Assembly: GCA_017881545.1 (NCBI GenBank)
Contig: JADGQU010000112.1
Span: 1-7,243 of the forward strand
Direction of reading: 5' to 3'
Length of the DNA: 7,243 nt
DNA from: Gemmatimonadaceae bacterium
GTDB taxonomy: Bacteria > Gemmatimonadota > Gemmatimonadetes > Gemmatimonadales > Gemmatimonadaceae
Shown here in pieces: positions 1-6,307 of this stretch (its first letter is position 1; each line of letters begins with the position of its first letter). Below the pieces are notes generated by a model. That model had not been told where the DNA came from and did no database searches. It saw only the letters and a list, made by a program, of their open reading frames with translations. Position numbers and translations under genes: made by a program.

Positions 1-899
1 TCGGAAGCTCAAAAATCGACTCGGCGCGCGATCGCCTGCGCGACATCAATCCGAACGTCCAGGTGGAAGCCTACGAGACGCGCTTCACTTCCGGCAACGC
101 GCTCGAAATCGCGCGCGGCTTCGATCTGATCGTCGACGGGACGGACAACTTCGCCACACGCTATCTCATCAACGACACCTCGGTTCTTCTGGAGACACCG
201 AACGTGTACGGAAGCGTTTACCGCTTCGAGGGCCAGGCGTCGGTGTTCGGCGCTACGAATGGCCCGTGCTACAGGTGTCTCTTTCGGGAGCCGCCTCCGG
301 CCCACCTGGTGCCGAGCTGCGCGGAAGCGGGGGTGCTGGGGGTTGTTCCCGGGCTCGTCGGGACGATTCAGGCTACCGAGGCCATCAAGATGTTGCTCGG
401 GCTTGGCGATACTCTGGTCGGCCGACTGCTCACCATCGACGTAATGACGATGGCGTTCCGCACGATCGAGATCCAGCGCGACCCCGAGTGTCCGGCGTGC
501 GGCACGCGAACGATCACGGAGCTGATCGACTACGACGAGTTTTGCGGCGGAACGACGGCCGCAGAAAACACGGGTCGCGCCGTCGAGGAGATCCAGCCGT
601 CCCGGTTGGCGGAACGTCTCGAGGGTGGCGAGGAGCTCGAGATCATCGACGTTCGCGAGCCCTACGAATGGCAGATCGGTCACATCCCGGGGGCGCGTCT
701 CGTGCCGCTCGACCGGATTGCCGCCGAGATTCCGCGGTTGGACAAGCGAAGAGAGACGATTCTCTACTGCAAGGTCGGCGTGCGGAGCATGTACGCGGCG
801 CAGCAGCTCGCCGAGGCCGGCGTCTCCGAGGTCCGGAATCTTGCCGGTGGGATTCTGCGTTGGATCGACGAGGTCGATCCGACGATGACGAGATATTAG
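1..899 (+). CDS. moeB: MoeB/ThiF-type sulfur-carrier adenylyltransferase fused to rhodanese domain (5' partial)
   Basis: This is the 3' portion of an E1-like enzyme that adenylates the C-terminal glycine of a ubiquitin-like sulfur carrier (MoaD, ThiS or similar) in the cytoplasm. About 298 residues are visible, read in frame from base 3; the ATP-binding N-terminus (roughly 85 residues by comparison with E. coli MoeB) lies outside the window, so a GTG at 63 is internal. Numbering visible residues, the sequence shows a GSSK segment near 1-4, the DGTDN motif at 45-49, zinc-binding Cys pairs CYRC (89, 92) and CPAC (163, 166), and Cys106, which falls 14 residues after the first pair, the spacing of the conserved Cys of eukaryotic MOCS3. 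From about residue 210 a rhodanese domain follows (IDVREPYEW, GHIPGA) with active-site loop CKVGVRS, Cys256, able to carry a persulfide. The E1-plus-rhodanese design matches MoeZ/MOCS3/Uba4, which both activate and sulfurate the carrier. The identity of the carrier (molybdopterin, thiamine or cysteine pathway) cannot be told here, so the symbol is provisional. Confidence 0.93.
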   Translation, partial: GSSKIDSARDRLRDINPNVQVEAYETRFTSGNALEIARGFDLIVDGTDNFATRYLINDTSVLLETPNVYGSVYRFEGQASVFGATNGPCYRCLFREPPPAHLVPSCAEAGVLGVVPGLVGTIQATEAIKMLLGLGDTLVGRLLTIDVMTMAFRTIEIQRDPECPACGTRTITELIDYDEFCGGTTAAENTGRAVEEIQPSRLAERLEGGEELEIIDVREPYEWQIGHIPGARLVPLDRIAAEIPRLDKRRETILYCKVGVRSMYAAQQLAEAGVSEVRNLAGGILRWIDEVDPTMTRY

Positions 900-1490
900 T
901 TGATCCCACCGGATCCGATCGAACGATTTCGGAGCGTCTATGCGCTCGCGGGAAAGACCGACCGATCGATCATCCCGGATCCGAGCGCGATGTCACTCGG
1001 AACGATCGAGAATCGCGACCAGCCGTCAGTAAGAATCGTCCTGCTCAAGGCGTTCGACGAGCACGGATTTGTTTTCTACACCAGCTACGAGGGGAGAAAG
1101 GGGCGACAGCTACTCGCCCATCCCAAGGCGGCCCTCTGCTTCTACTGGGCGCCGCTCGACATTCAGGTCAGAATAGAGGGCACGGTTACGAAAGTTGCAG
1201 AAGCGGAGGCCGATGCCTACTTCGCGACGCGTGAGCGGCGCAGCCAGATCGGAGCGTGGGCCTCGCACCAGAGCGAGAAGCTGGAGACCCCGACGGCGCT
1301 CGACGAGAGAGTCGCCAGATACGAGAAGGAATTCAAGGGAAAGGATGTGCCGCGGCCGGGATATTGGTCGGGATTCCGCGTCCGGCCGGAAACCATCGAG
1401 TTCTGGAAAGGGAAGCCCAGTCGTCTTCATGAGCGACATCTCTACACCAGGGATGGCGACGGCTGGCGGATCGAGACTCTTTATCCGTGA
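900..1490 (+). CDS. pdxH: Pyridoxamine/pyridoxine 5'-phosphate oxidase
   Basis: FMN-dependent enzyme that oxidises pyridoxamine or pyridoxine 5'-phosphate to pyridoxal 5'-phosphate with O2, in the cytoplasm, usually as a dimer. The 196 residues cover the whole family fold: RIVLLK at 45-50 and FYTS at 59-62 with the GRK at 65-67 (FMN phosphate contacts in E. coli PdxH), Gln89, IGAWASHQS at 117-125, GFRV at 158-161, and the C-terminal signature EFWKG...RLHER at 167-179, whose Arg175 and His177 match the substrate-binding Arg and His. It lacks the roughly 25-residue N-terminal tail of the 218-residue E. coli enzyme. The start is a TTG at 900 directly after the TAG of the upstream gene and in the same frame. 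No other start precedes the conserved DPIERF segment, since the next in-frame ATG (residue 31) would remove it. No clear ribosome binding site is seen, so translation is probably coupled to the gene before it. The product supplies the cofactor of the SpeA encoded next. Confidence 0.95.
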   Translation: MIPPDPIERFRSVYALAGKTDRSIIPDPSAMSLGTIENRDQPSVRIVLLKAFDEHGFVFYTSYEGRKGRQLLAHPKAALCFYWAPLDIQVRIEGTVTKVAEAEADAYFATRERRSQIGAWASHQSEKLETPTALDERVARYEKEFKGKDVPRPGYWSGFRVRPETIEFWKGKPSRLHERHLYTRDGDGWRIETLYP

Positions 1491-1524
1491 CAATCAGCCG
1501 GTACCACTCGAGTGCGACATACCC

Positions 1525-1537
1525 TAGAATGTTGAGA
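1525..1537 (+). promoter_or_regulatory. Possible leaderless promoter of speA (-10 TAGAAT)
   Basis: TAGAAT at 1525-1530 ends six bases before the ATG at 1537, so a transcript starting seven bases after the hexamer would begin on the A of the start codon. The six bases between (GTTGAG) give no usable Shine-Dalgarno spacing, only a GAG touching the ATG. No convincing -35 box is seen about 17 bases upstream. The alternative is that speA is read from the moeB-pdxH transcript. This is inference from spacing only. Confidence 0.35.
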
Positions 1538-3516
1538 TGACGAGCATACGCATTTCACCACCCTCGAAGGCCGAGAAACCGTCGCCGCCGCCGGCGCCCA
1601 CCGAGCCGTGGACGATCGGGTCGGCTCGATCGCTCTACAACATCGAAGGCTGGGGCATCGGCTTCTTCGACATCAACGAAGCGGGCCACGTCGTTGTCCG
1701 GCCCGACCGAGCGAAGGAAGACCGGGAGCTCGACCTGTTCGAGCTGGCGAACGATCTCGAGGAGCAGGGCGTCGGTCTGCCGCTGCTCCTCCGTTTCTCC
1801 GACATCCTGCGGTCGAGAATCGAATCTCTGAACGAGAAGTTCGCGCGCGCGAGCGAGGAATACGCCTTCACCGGCGGGTACACGACGGTGTATCCGATCA
1901 AGGTGAACCAGCAACGTCACGTGGTCGAAGAGATCGTCGAGTTTGGAAAGAGCGCGGGCGTGGGATTGGAGTGCGGCAGCAAGCCGGAGTTGCAGGCGGT
2001 GCTGGGCCTGGCGGAGCACACGGATCACCTGATCGTGTGCAACGGCTACAAGGACGAGGAGTTCATGCGGCTCGCGCTCATGGGGCAGAAGCTCGGACAC
2101 CAGGTTTTCATCGTGCTCGAGCAGCTGAGCGAGGTGGAGGTGCTGCTCAAGGTCGCCGATGAGCTCGGCGTGAACCCGACCGCGGGTGTGCGCATCAAGC
2201 TCTACTCCGAGGGCTCGGGCAGGTGGGCAAAGAGTGGTGGGGAGAAGTCGAAGTTCGGACTGAGTACAGCCCAGCTCGTCAGGCTGGTGGACAAGCTGAA
2301 AACCATCGGCCGTCTCGACATCCTCAAGCTCATTCATTTCCACCTTGGCTCGCAGATTACCGACATCCGCTACATCAAGTCGGGCTTGCAGGAGGTCACG
2401 CGCTACTACGCGGAGCTGCGCGGCATGGGTGTCGATATCACGCACGTCGACGTCGGCGGTGGACTCGGCGTCGACTACGATGGATCGAGCTCGACATCCC
2501 AGGCGAGCGTGAACTATACGCTGCAGGAATACGCGGACGATGTCGTGTACACGATCGCCGAGGCGTGCCGCGAACACGAGCTGCCGATGCCGCACATCAT
2601 CAGCGAGTCGGGCCGCGCGCTGACGGCGCACCATGCGCTTCTCTTGCTGAGTGTGATCGACGTAGAGTCACAGGCGGACAACACCGTGCCTGAGCTGACA
2701 GAGGATCACCCCGGCCTCCTTCACGAGATGGCCGCCGACTATACGGCCATCTCCAAGCGAGTGTCGAAGAAGCGCGTGCGGGAGGTTTTTCACGATGCGA
2801 CCTTCGACAAGGAGCGCGCACAGGAGCTGTTCAACAGCGGAGTGCTGACGTTGCGCGACCGCGCCATGTCGGAGCAGATATACCTGACGACGATCGGGGC
2901 ACTTGCGAAGATCGCGCAGCGGGACCGCAGTGAGTATTCGGACATCATCGACGATCTCGAGGCGACGATGGTCGACCGCTACTTCTGCAATTTCTCGCTA
3001 TTCCAGTCGCTGCCGGACAGCTGGGCGATCGACCAGATCTTCCCGATCATGCCGATCCATCGGCTCAACGAAGAGCCGACTCGCCGCGGGACCATTCAGG
3101 ACGTGACGTGCGACTCCGACGGAAAGATCGAGACTTTCATCGGCGATCGCACTCCCCACAAGAGCCTGGAGCTGCACCCGTTCAATGACGGCGATCCGTA
3201 CATCATCGGGATTTTTCTGACTGGCGCCTACCAGGAGATTCTGGGCGATCTGCACAATCTGTTCGGCGACACAAACGCGGTGCACATCAGGCTGTCGGAG
3301 ACAAAGGGCTACGAGGTAACTGACCTCGTGCACGGCGACACGGTGACCGAGGTGCTCGATTACGTGCAGTTCCGGGCGTCCGATCTGCTGGCGACGTTCC
3401 GGCGGAAAGTGGCGAACGCTACCGGTCTGGCTCGGCCCGAGGCGAACTCTTTCATCGCCGACTACATCACGGGGCTCGAGGGGTACACGTACCTCGAGGG
3501 AGAGGCGGCCCGCTAG
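1537..3516 (+). CDS. speA: Biosynthetic arginine decarboxylase
   Basis: PLP-dependent decarboxylase converting arginine to agmatine and CO2, the first step of the agmatine route to putrescine. At 659 residues it matches E. coli SpeA (658). The first 25 residues are a variable, proline-rich lead; the fold then begins at WTIGSARSLYNIEGWG. The PLP-linking lysine is Lys122 in YPIKVNQQ. Also visible are the GGEKSKFGLS motif, HFHLGSQ at 267-273, the glycine-rich phosphate loop DVGGGLGVDYDGS from 305, and SESGRALTAHHA from 356. Near the C-terminus Cys525 in TCDSDG corresponds to the catalytic Cys that closes the active site from the partner subunit in fold-III decarboxylases. Nothing essential appears to be missing. 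It lies 46 bases after pdxH. No agmatinase or agmatine deiminase gene lies in the window, so the next step must be encoded elsewhere. Downstream it faces sodA across a large palindromic element. Confidence 0.97.
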   Translation: MTSIRISPPSKAEKPSPPPAPTEPWTIGSARSLYNIEGWGIGFFDINEAGHVVVRPDRAKEDRELDLFELANDLEEQGVGLPLLLRFSDILRSRIESLNEKFARASEEYAFTGGYTTVYPIKVNQQRHVVEEIVEFGKSAGVGLECGSKPELQAVLGLAEHTDHLIVCNGYKDEEFMRLALMGQKLGHQVFIVLEQLSEVEVLLKVADELGVNPTAGVRIKLYSEGSGRWAKSGGEKSKFGLSTAQLVRLVDKLKTIGRLDILKLIHFHLGSQITDIRYIKSGLQEVTRYYAELRGMGVDITHVDVGGGLGVDYDGSSSTSQASVNYTLQEYADDVVYTIAEACREHELPMPHIISESGRALTAHHALLLLSVIDVESQADNTVPELTEDHPGLLHEMAADYTAISKRVSKKRVREVFHDATFDKERAQELFNSGVLTLRDRAMSEQIYLTTIGALAKIAQRDRSEYSDIIDDLEATMVDRYFCNFSLFQSLPDSWAIDQIFPIMPIHRLNEEPTRRGTIQDVTCDSDGKIETFIGDRTPHKSLELHPFNDGDPYIIGIFLTGAYQEILGDLHNLFGDTNAVHIRLSETKGYEVTDLVHGDTVTEVLDYVQFRASDLLATFRRKVANATGLARPEANSFIADYITGLEGYTYLEGEAAR

Positions 3517-3548
3517 GACCGCAACGCAACTGGCGCTGGTAACTGCGA

Positions 3549-3624
3549 CTGGCAGTTACAACTGAACGGGCGGGAGGCGCCAGAGGCATAGGCGTTGGTT
3601 TGTTAGTTCACTACGCCGGGACTT
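3549..3624 (+). repeat. Left arm of the palindromic element
   Basis: Outer block AACTGAACGGGCGGGAGGCGC-type sequence at 3560-3580 is perfectly complementary to 3724-3744. GCATAGGCGT at 3586-3595 is complementary to 3709-3718. The innermost 20 bases, 3605-3624, are complementary to 3680-3699. Between the blocks the arm keeps equal length with its partner. Confidence 0.85.
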
Positions 3625-3679
3625 ATCTCGGTAGAGTCATGACACAAGCAACTGCTTTTGCCCCGAACGCCACAGAGGC
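3625..3679. other. 55-base central loop of the palindromic element
   Basis: Unpaired centre between the two arms. It contains the perfect 8-base palindrome GTCATGAC at 3636-3643 and a short inverted pair AAGCA (3646-3650) and TGCTT (3653-3657) followed by two more T residues. No open frame or known RNA motif is recognised in it. Confidence 0.6.
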
Positions 3680-3755
3680 AAGTCCCGGCGTAGTGAACTG
3701 AATAACTGACGCCTATGCTACTCGCGCCTCCCGCCCGTTCAGTTGCGGTTGTCAG
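3680..3755 (-). repeat. Right arm of the palindromic element
   Basis: Inverted partner of 3549-3624, 63 of 76 positions exactly complementary and 8 more able to form G-U pairs in plus-strand RNA. The arm ends 22 bases before the sodA stop codon, with looser complementarity continuing outward to 3778. Confidence 0.85.
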
Positions 3756-3777
3756 CTATCAGTTCAGCAGCTACCAG

Positions 3778-4380
3778 TCACGCCGCGAACCTCTTCTCGA
3801 CCTCTTTCCAGTTCACGACGTTAAACCACGCGCTGATATAGTCGGGCCGACGGTTCTGGTACTTGAGATAGTAAGCGTGCTCCCAGACATCGAGCCCCAT
3901 GATCGCCTTTTGGCCTTCCATGAGCGGATTGTCCTGGTTCGGGGTGCTCATGATGGACAACTTGCCGCCGCTGTTGATCAGCCACGCCCATCCCGATCCG
4001 AATCGCCCGACACCCGCGGCGCTGAATTGCTCGCGGAATTTTGCGAAATCCCCGAACGCGCTCTTGATGGCGGTACCGAGATTCCCGCCCGGCTCCCCTC
4101 CCGCCTTGGGCGCCATGATCTGCCAGAACATCGAGTGATTCCAGTGCCCGCCTCCGTTGTTCCGGATCGCGGTGCGAACAGCTTCAGGAAGCTTGCTCGC
4201 GTTCCGCATGAGATCGTCGAGCGACTTGCTCGCCAGCTCCGGCGCCTTCTCGATCGCGGCGTTGAGATTGTTCACGTAGGTCTGGTGATGCTTCCCGTGA
4301 TGGATCTCCATTGTTTTCGCATCAATGTGCGGCTCGAGAGCGGCGAAATCGTAGGGGAGCGGGGGAAGTGTGAATGCCAT
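3778..4380 (-). CDS. sodA: Superoxide dismutase, Mn-type of the Fe/Mn family
   Basis: Converts superoxide to O2 and H2O2. The 200 residues are full length for the family. The metal ligands are all present: His27 (in EIHHGKHHQTY), His82 (GGGHWNHSMFW), Asp164 and His168 (DVWEHAYY). His31 and Tyr35 of the substrate gateway are also there. The Gly-rich stretch at 76-78 and Gln149 in the NQD segment, in place of the Fe-type Gln near the second ligand, point to manganese, although cambialistic use cannot be excluded. There is no signal peptide, so the enzyme is cytoplasmic. The ATG at 4380 has a good ribosome binding site 7 bases upstream. It is 63 bases downstream of dedA on the same strand and convergent to speA, with its stop codon at the tip of the palindromic element. 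Confidence 0.97.
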   Translation of the reverse strand: MAFTLPPLPYDFAALEPHIDAKTMEIHHGKHHQTYVNNLNAAIEKAPELASKSLDDLMRNASKLPEAVRTAIRNNGGGHWNHSMFWQIMAPKAGGEPGGNLGTAIKSAFGDFAKFREQFSAAGVGRFGSGWAWLINSGGKLSIMSTPNQDNPLMEGQKAIMGLDVWEHAYYLKYQNRRPDYISAWFNVVNWKEVEKRFAA

Positions 4381-4387
4381 TGTCTTT

Positions 4388-4393
4388 TCTCCT
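4388..4393 (-). promoter_or_regulatory. Ribosome binding site of sodA
   Basis: AGGAGA on the minus strand, 7 bases before the ATG. It is the clearest Shine-Dalgarno of the window together with the one at 6295, and it confirms the sodA start. Confidence 0.8.
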
Positions 4394-4405
4394 GTTTGAT
4401 CTTCG

Positions 4406-4421
4406 CTCAGCGGGTGCTGAG
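4406..4421. other. Small hairpin between dedA and sodA
   Basis: CTCAGC at 4406-4411 and GCTGAG at 4416-4421 form a perfect 6-bp stem with a 4-base loop, 12 bases upstream of the sodA ribosome binding site. There is no T-run on either strand, so it is unlikely to terminate. It may stabilise a processed sodA message or be chance. Confidence 0.4.
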
Positions 4422-4443
4422 TGCCTTGCAGCCTACTTTCAAG

Positions 4444-5109
4444 TTAAATCTCGGAGCGCACCGGTTTGGACGCCGACGAACCGTCGCGTGAGCTCGCGCG
4501 CTTCCCACGGTACCAGCTGATGAGACCGGGGAGCAGCGATATGAATACGACGACCGCCACCACTATCTCGATGTGCTTGTCTATTCCGGGAATATAGCTG
4601 CCCAGGAAATAGCCAATCGCAACCATGCTCCAGATCCAGGAAACCGCGCCTATGATGTTGAACGTAATGAATGTTCTGAATTTCATTCCTCCGACGCCCG
4701 CGACCACCGGCGCGAATGTCCGGATAATCGGCATGAACTGGGCTAGCACGATTGTCTTGCGCCCGTACTTCTCGTAGAACTCGTGCGCGCGGGTAGCATG
4801 CTTCTTGTTGAAGAAGAGGCTGTTCTCTCGGTTGAAAATCCGGGGGCCCGTTGCGCGACCGATGAAATATCCAACTGAGTTGCCGCAGATCGCCGCCACT
4901 GTCAGCACCGGAACCAGTGTGTATACGTTGAGATATCCCCTAGCGGACAGGAGTCCGGCCGTAACCAGCAGTGAGTCGCCGGGTAGAAATACACCGACGA
5001 GAAGTCCGGTTTCCGAAAACACTATTGCCGCGAGACCGAAGAGTCCGGCCCACTGGACGAGTTCAGGAAGATTCGAGAGCCGGTGGAACAGGTCTGTGAT
5101 TGCCTGCAT
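4444..5109 (-). CDS. DedA-family (VTT domain) inner-membrane protein
   Basis: Polytopic membrane protein of the DedA/SNARE-associated superfamily, members of which are undecaprenyl-phosphate or phospholipid transporters and support membrane-potential and pH homeostasis. It has 221 residues, usual for the family. Hydrophobic segments lie near 18-40, 46-58, 62-85, 146-170 and 180-199, with re-entrant-like regions at the conserved motifs. Those motifs are present: SETGLLVGVFLPGDS (Glu33 and Asp45, matching acidic residues needed in E. coli DedA proteins) and FMPIIRTFAPVVAG at 125-138 with the essential-type Arg130. The positively charged tail (RGKRASSR) is likely cytoplasmic. The ATG at 5109 lacks a strong ribosome binding site but gives the usual short N-terminus. 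It heads a likely dedA-sodA unit and diverges from the peptidase gene, with only 22 bases between. Which lipid it moves cannot be read from the sequence. Confidence 0.92.
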   Translation of the reverse strand: MQAITDLFHRLSNLPELVQWAGLFGLAAIVFSETGLLVGVFLPGDSLLVTAGLLSARGYLNVYTLVPVLTVAAICGNSVGYFIGRATGPRIFNRENSLFFNKKHATRAHEFYEKYGRKTIVLAQFMPIIRTFAPVVAGVGGMKFRTFITFNIIGAVSWIWSMVAIGYFLGSYIPGIDKHIEIVVAVVVFISLLPGLISWYRGKRASSRDGSSASKPVRSEI

Positions 5110-5121
5110 GAAACCGCTTTA

Positions 5122-5127
5122 GAGAGG
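5122..5127 (+). promoter_or_regulatory. Ribosome binding site of the M15-type peptidase gene
   Basis: GAGAGG, 4 bases before the ATG at 5132. The spacing is slightly short, but it supports this start over internal ones. The only internal ATG early on (residue 55) falls inside the membrane helix. Confidence 0.5.
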
Positions 5128-5131
5128 TAGA

Positions 5132-6307
5132 ATGGAAGAGAGACGTTCAAGTTCAACGCCACCGCGACGCAAAGCAACCAGTGGAGACTGGCTGCTCGCG
5201 TTCCCGGAATCGCGCCCGCGCGGGTTCCGCGCGCCCGGCAGAGCTGAGCGAACATTTAATATCGCCTCGATCGTGGTGCTCGTTCTATTCGCCATGGGCT
5301 GGTCATGGTCGATCGCGCGCGCCCGTGCAGCCGGTGACGCCAGTCCGCTGACGCCCGCGAGCGCCAACATTGCGAACGCACTCACCGACCGATCCGCGCC
5401 CTCAGTCGCCTATCTGACCGACGCCGCACTCGTCGCGCTCGCCGCGCCGGCTCGCGGAGAGAGCGGTAAGCTGCGCGTCAGAATTCAGCCCGCCGGAACG
5501 CCGATTACTCCGATTCTGGCCGACAGACTGCCCGCTGGATCCGTCGCAACCTTTTCGTCGGGCTCGGCGGCGGAGTCCACGTCGACGTTCGTGGCGCCAC
5601 GGCGTCCCGGCATCTGGAACCTGGCTCTCAAGGCCGGAAACGCCATCAAGCCGCTTGCCGATTTCAGCGTCATCACCCTCCGCCCGGCTGCGGAAAAGAA
5701 AGCGGGCCGGCTGGGACTGTACTACATCGGTAACTGGCCGGCCGCGCGAAAGGGCAAACCGGGCGTGAGCTACGATCCGCCCAGCGGATTCATCGAAGTG
5801 ACACCCGAGAATCAGAACACCCAGCTCTCGGAGCACTTCAAGCTCAAGGACTTTCTTCCGCACGACCAGCAGAACGTCTGGCCGAAATACGTGGTGATCG
5901 ACATCAAAATGATCGACAAGGACGAGCTCGTGCTGCAGGACCTGAAGGAGCACGGAATCAATCCGAATGGCGTGCGGGTCTTGAGCGGATTCAGAACGCC
6001 CCAATACAACGCCGGGGGAGGCGACCCGAGAGGCCGAGCGGCCCTGAGCCGCCACATGTACGGTGATGCCAACGACATCTTCATCGATAACGACGGAGAT
6101 GGGCAGATGGACGACCTCAATCACGACGGGCGCGTGAATATTGCAGATGCCAAGGTCATCCAGGATGCCGTCAACCGCGTCGAGCGGGCACACCCTTCGC
6201 TGATAGGAGGGTGCGGGATATATTCCGGCACGTCGGCGCACGGGCCATTCACCCATATAGACACGCGAGGCTACCCCGCTCGCTGGATCGGAACAGGAGA
6301 TAGTTAA
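5132..6307 (+). CDS. Membrane-anchored M15/DUF882-like peptidase with internal EF-hand-like motif
   Basis: Predicted single-pass, outward-facing protein of 391 residues, probably a peptidoglycan peptidase of the M15A/DUF882 (YcbK-like) type. Residues 1-42 are basic and likely cytoplasmic; 43-60 form one membrane helix. Residues about 112-185 look like a beta-sandwich domain (FVAPRRPGIWNLAL), followed by a linker beginning GRLGLYYIGNWP. The catalytic part starts near 232 (SEHFKLKDFLPHD), with SGFRTPQYN at 285-293, then SRHMYGDAND giving His308 and Asp315, and FTHIDTRG giving His375. This is the HxxxxxxD ... H zinc pattern of M15A enzymes. Between the second and third ligand lie two overlapping calcium-type loops at 319-339. 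Cys361 is the only cysteine. The zinc pattern suggests an active enzyme, but whether it cuts D-Ala-D-Ala or cross-links is unknown. The following gene overlaps its stop by one base. Confidence 0.82.
   Translation: MEERRSSSTPPRRKATSGDWLLAFPESRPRGFRAPGRAERTFNIASIVVLVLFAMGWSWSIARARAAGDASPLTPASANIANALTDRSAPSVAYLTDAALVALAAPARGESGKLRVRIQPAGTPITPILADRLPAGSVATFSSGSAAESTSTFVAPRRPGIWNLALKAGNAIKPLADFSVITLRPAAEKKAGRLGLYYIGNWPAARKGKPGVSYDPPSGFIEVTPENQNTQLSEHFKLKDFLPHDQQNVWPKYVVIDIKMIDKDELVLQDLKEHGINPNGVRVLSGFRTPQYNAGGGDPRGRAALSRHMYGDANDIFIDNDGDGQMDDLNHDGRVNIADAKVIQDAVNRVERAHPSLIGGCGIYSGTSAHGPFTHIDTRGYPARWIGTGDS
6295..6300 (+). promoter_or_regulatory. Ribosome binding site of the small membrane protein gene
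   Basis: AGGAGA, 6 bases before the ATG at 6307 and lying inside the last codons of the peptidase gene. It supports both the start and translation from the same message. Confidence 0.75.

Larger units (their letters stand above)
3529..3778. repeat. Large palindromic element filling the speA-sodA gap
   Basis: A roughly 250-base imperfect palindrome occupies nearly the whole 261-base space between two convergent genes. In a single register with no indel, 3549-3624 pairs with 3680-3755: 63 Watson-Crick pairs, 8 G-U pairs (plus-strand RNA) and 5 mismatches in 76. Perfect blocks are 20, 10 and 21 bases long. Outside this, with small shifts, AACTG at 3541-3545 pairs with CAGTT at 3760-3764, GCTG at 3535-3538 with CAGC at 3768-3771, and ACTGG at 3529-3533 with CCAGT at 3774-3778. 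The outer parts are rich in ACTG/CAGT. There is no open frame for a transposase. It could be a MITE or REP-like non-autonomous repeat, a structured 3' RNA, or a bidirectional transcription barrier. It has no clear T-tract, so it is not a standard intrinsic terminator. The right tip touches the sodA stop codon. The structure is certain; its nature is not. Confidence 0.85.

Noticed and set aside
266..1234. A 322-codon open frame on the plus strand overlapping moeB and pdxH
   Set aside because: It runs out of frame across two clearly recognised genes, is Arg/Gly-rich without any domain, and is explained by high GC.
1555..2634. A 359-codon open frame antisense to speA
   Set aside because: It mirrors the codon pattern of speA, has low-complexity composition (runs of Arg, His and Leu) and no recognisable motif.
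3605..3699. The inner palindrome as a simple Rho-independent terminator for speA
   Set aside because: The stem is far too long, the loop is 55 bases, and no T-tract follows on either strand. It may still hinder transcription, but not by the standard mechanism.
3529..3778. A CRISPR array or intact insertion sequence in the speA-sodA gap
   Set aside because: There are no regularly spaced direct repeats and no transposase frame, only one inverted pair.
4406..4421. An intrinsic terminator ending dedA before sodA
   Set aside because: The stem is only 6 bp and no T-run follows on the minus strand.
3715..4491. A 258-codon plus-strand open frame starting inside the palindromic element
   Set aside because: Most of it is antisense to sodA, whose metal ligands are all intact. 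No ribosome binding site or known domain.
5140..5160. Tandem TTGAAC words on the minus strand as a -35 box of dedA
   Set aside because: No acceptable -10 hexamer lies 16-18 bases downstream of either copy.
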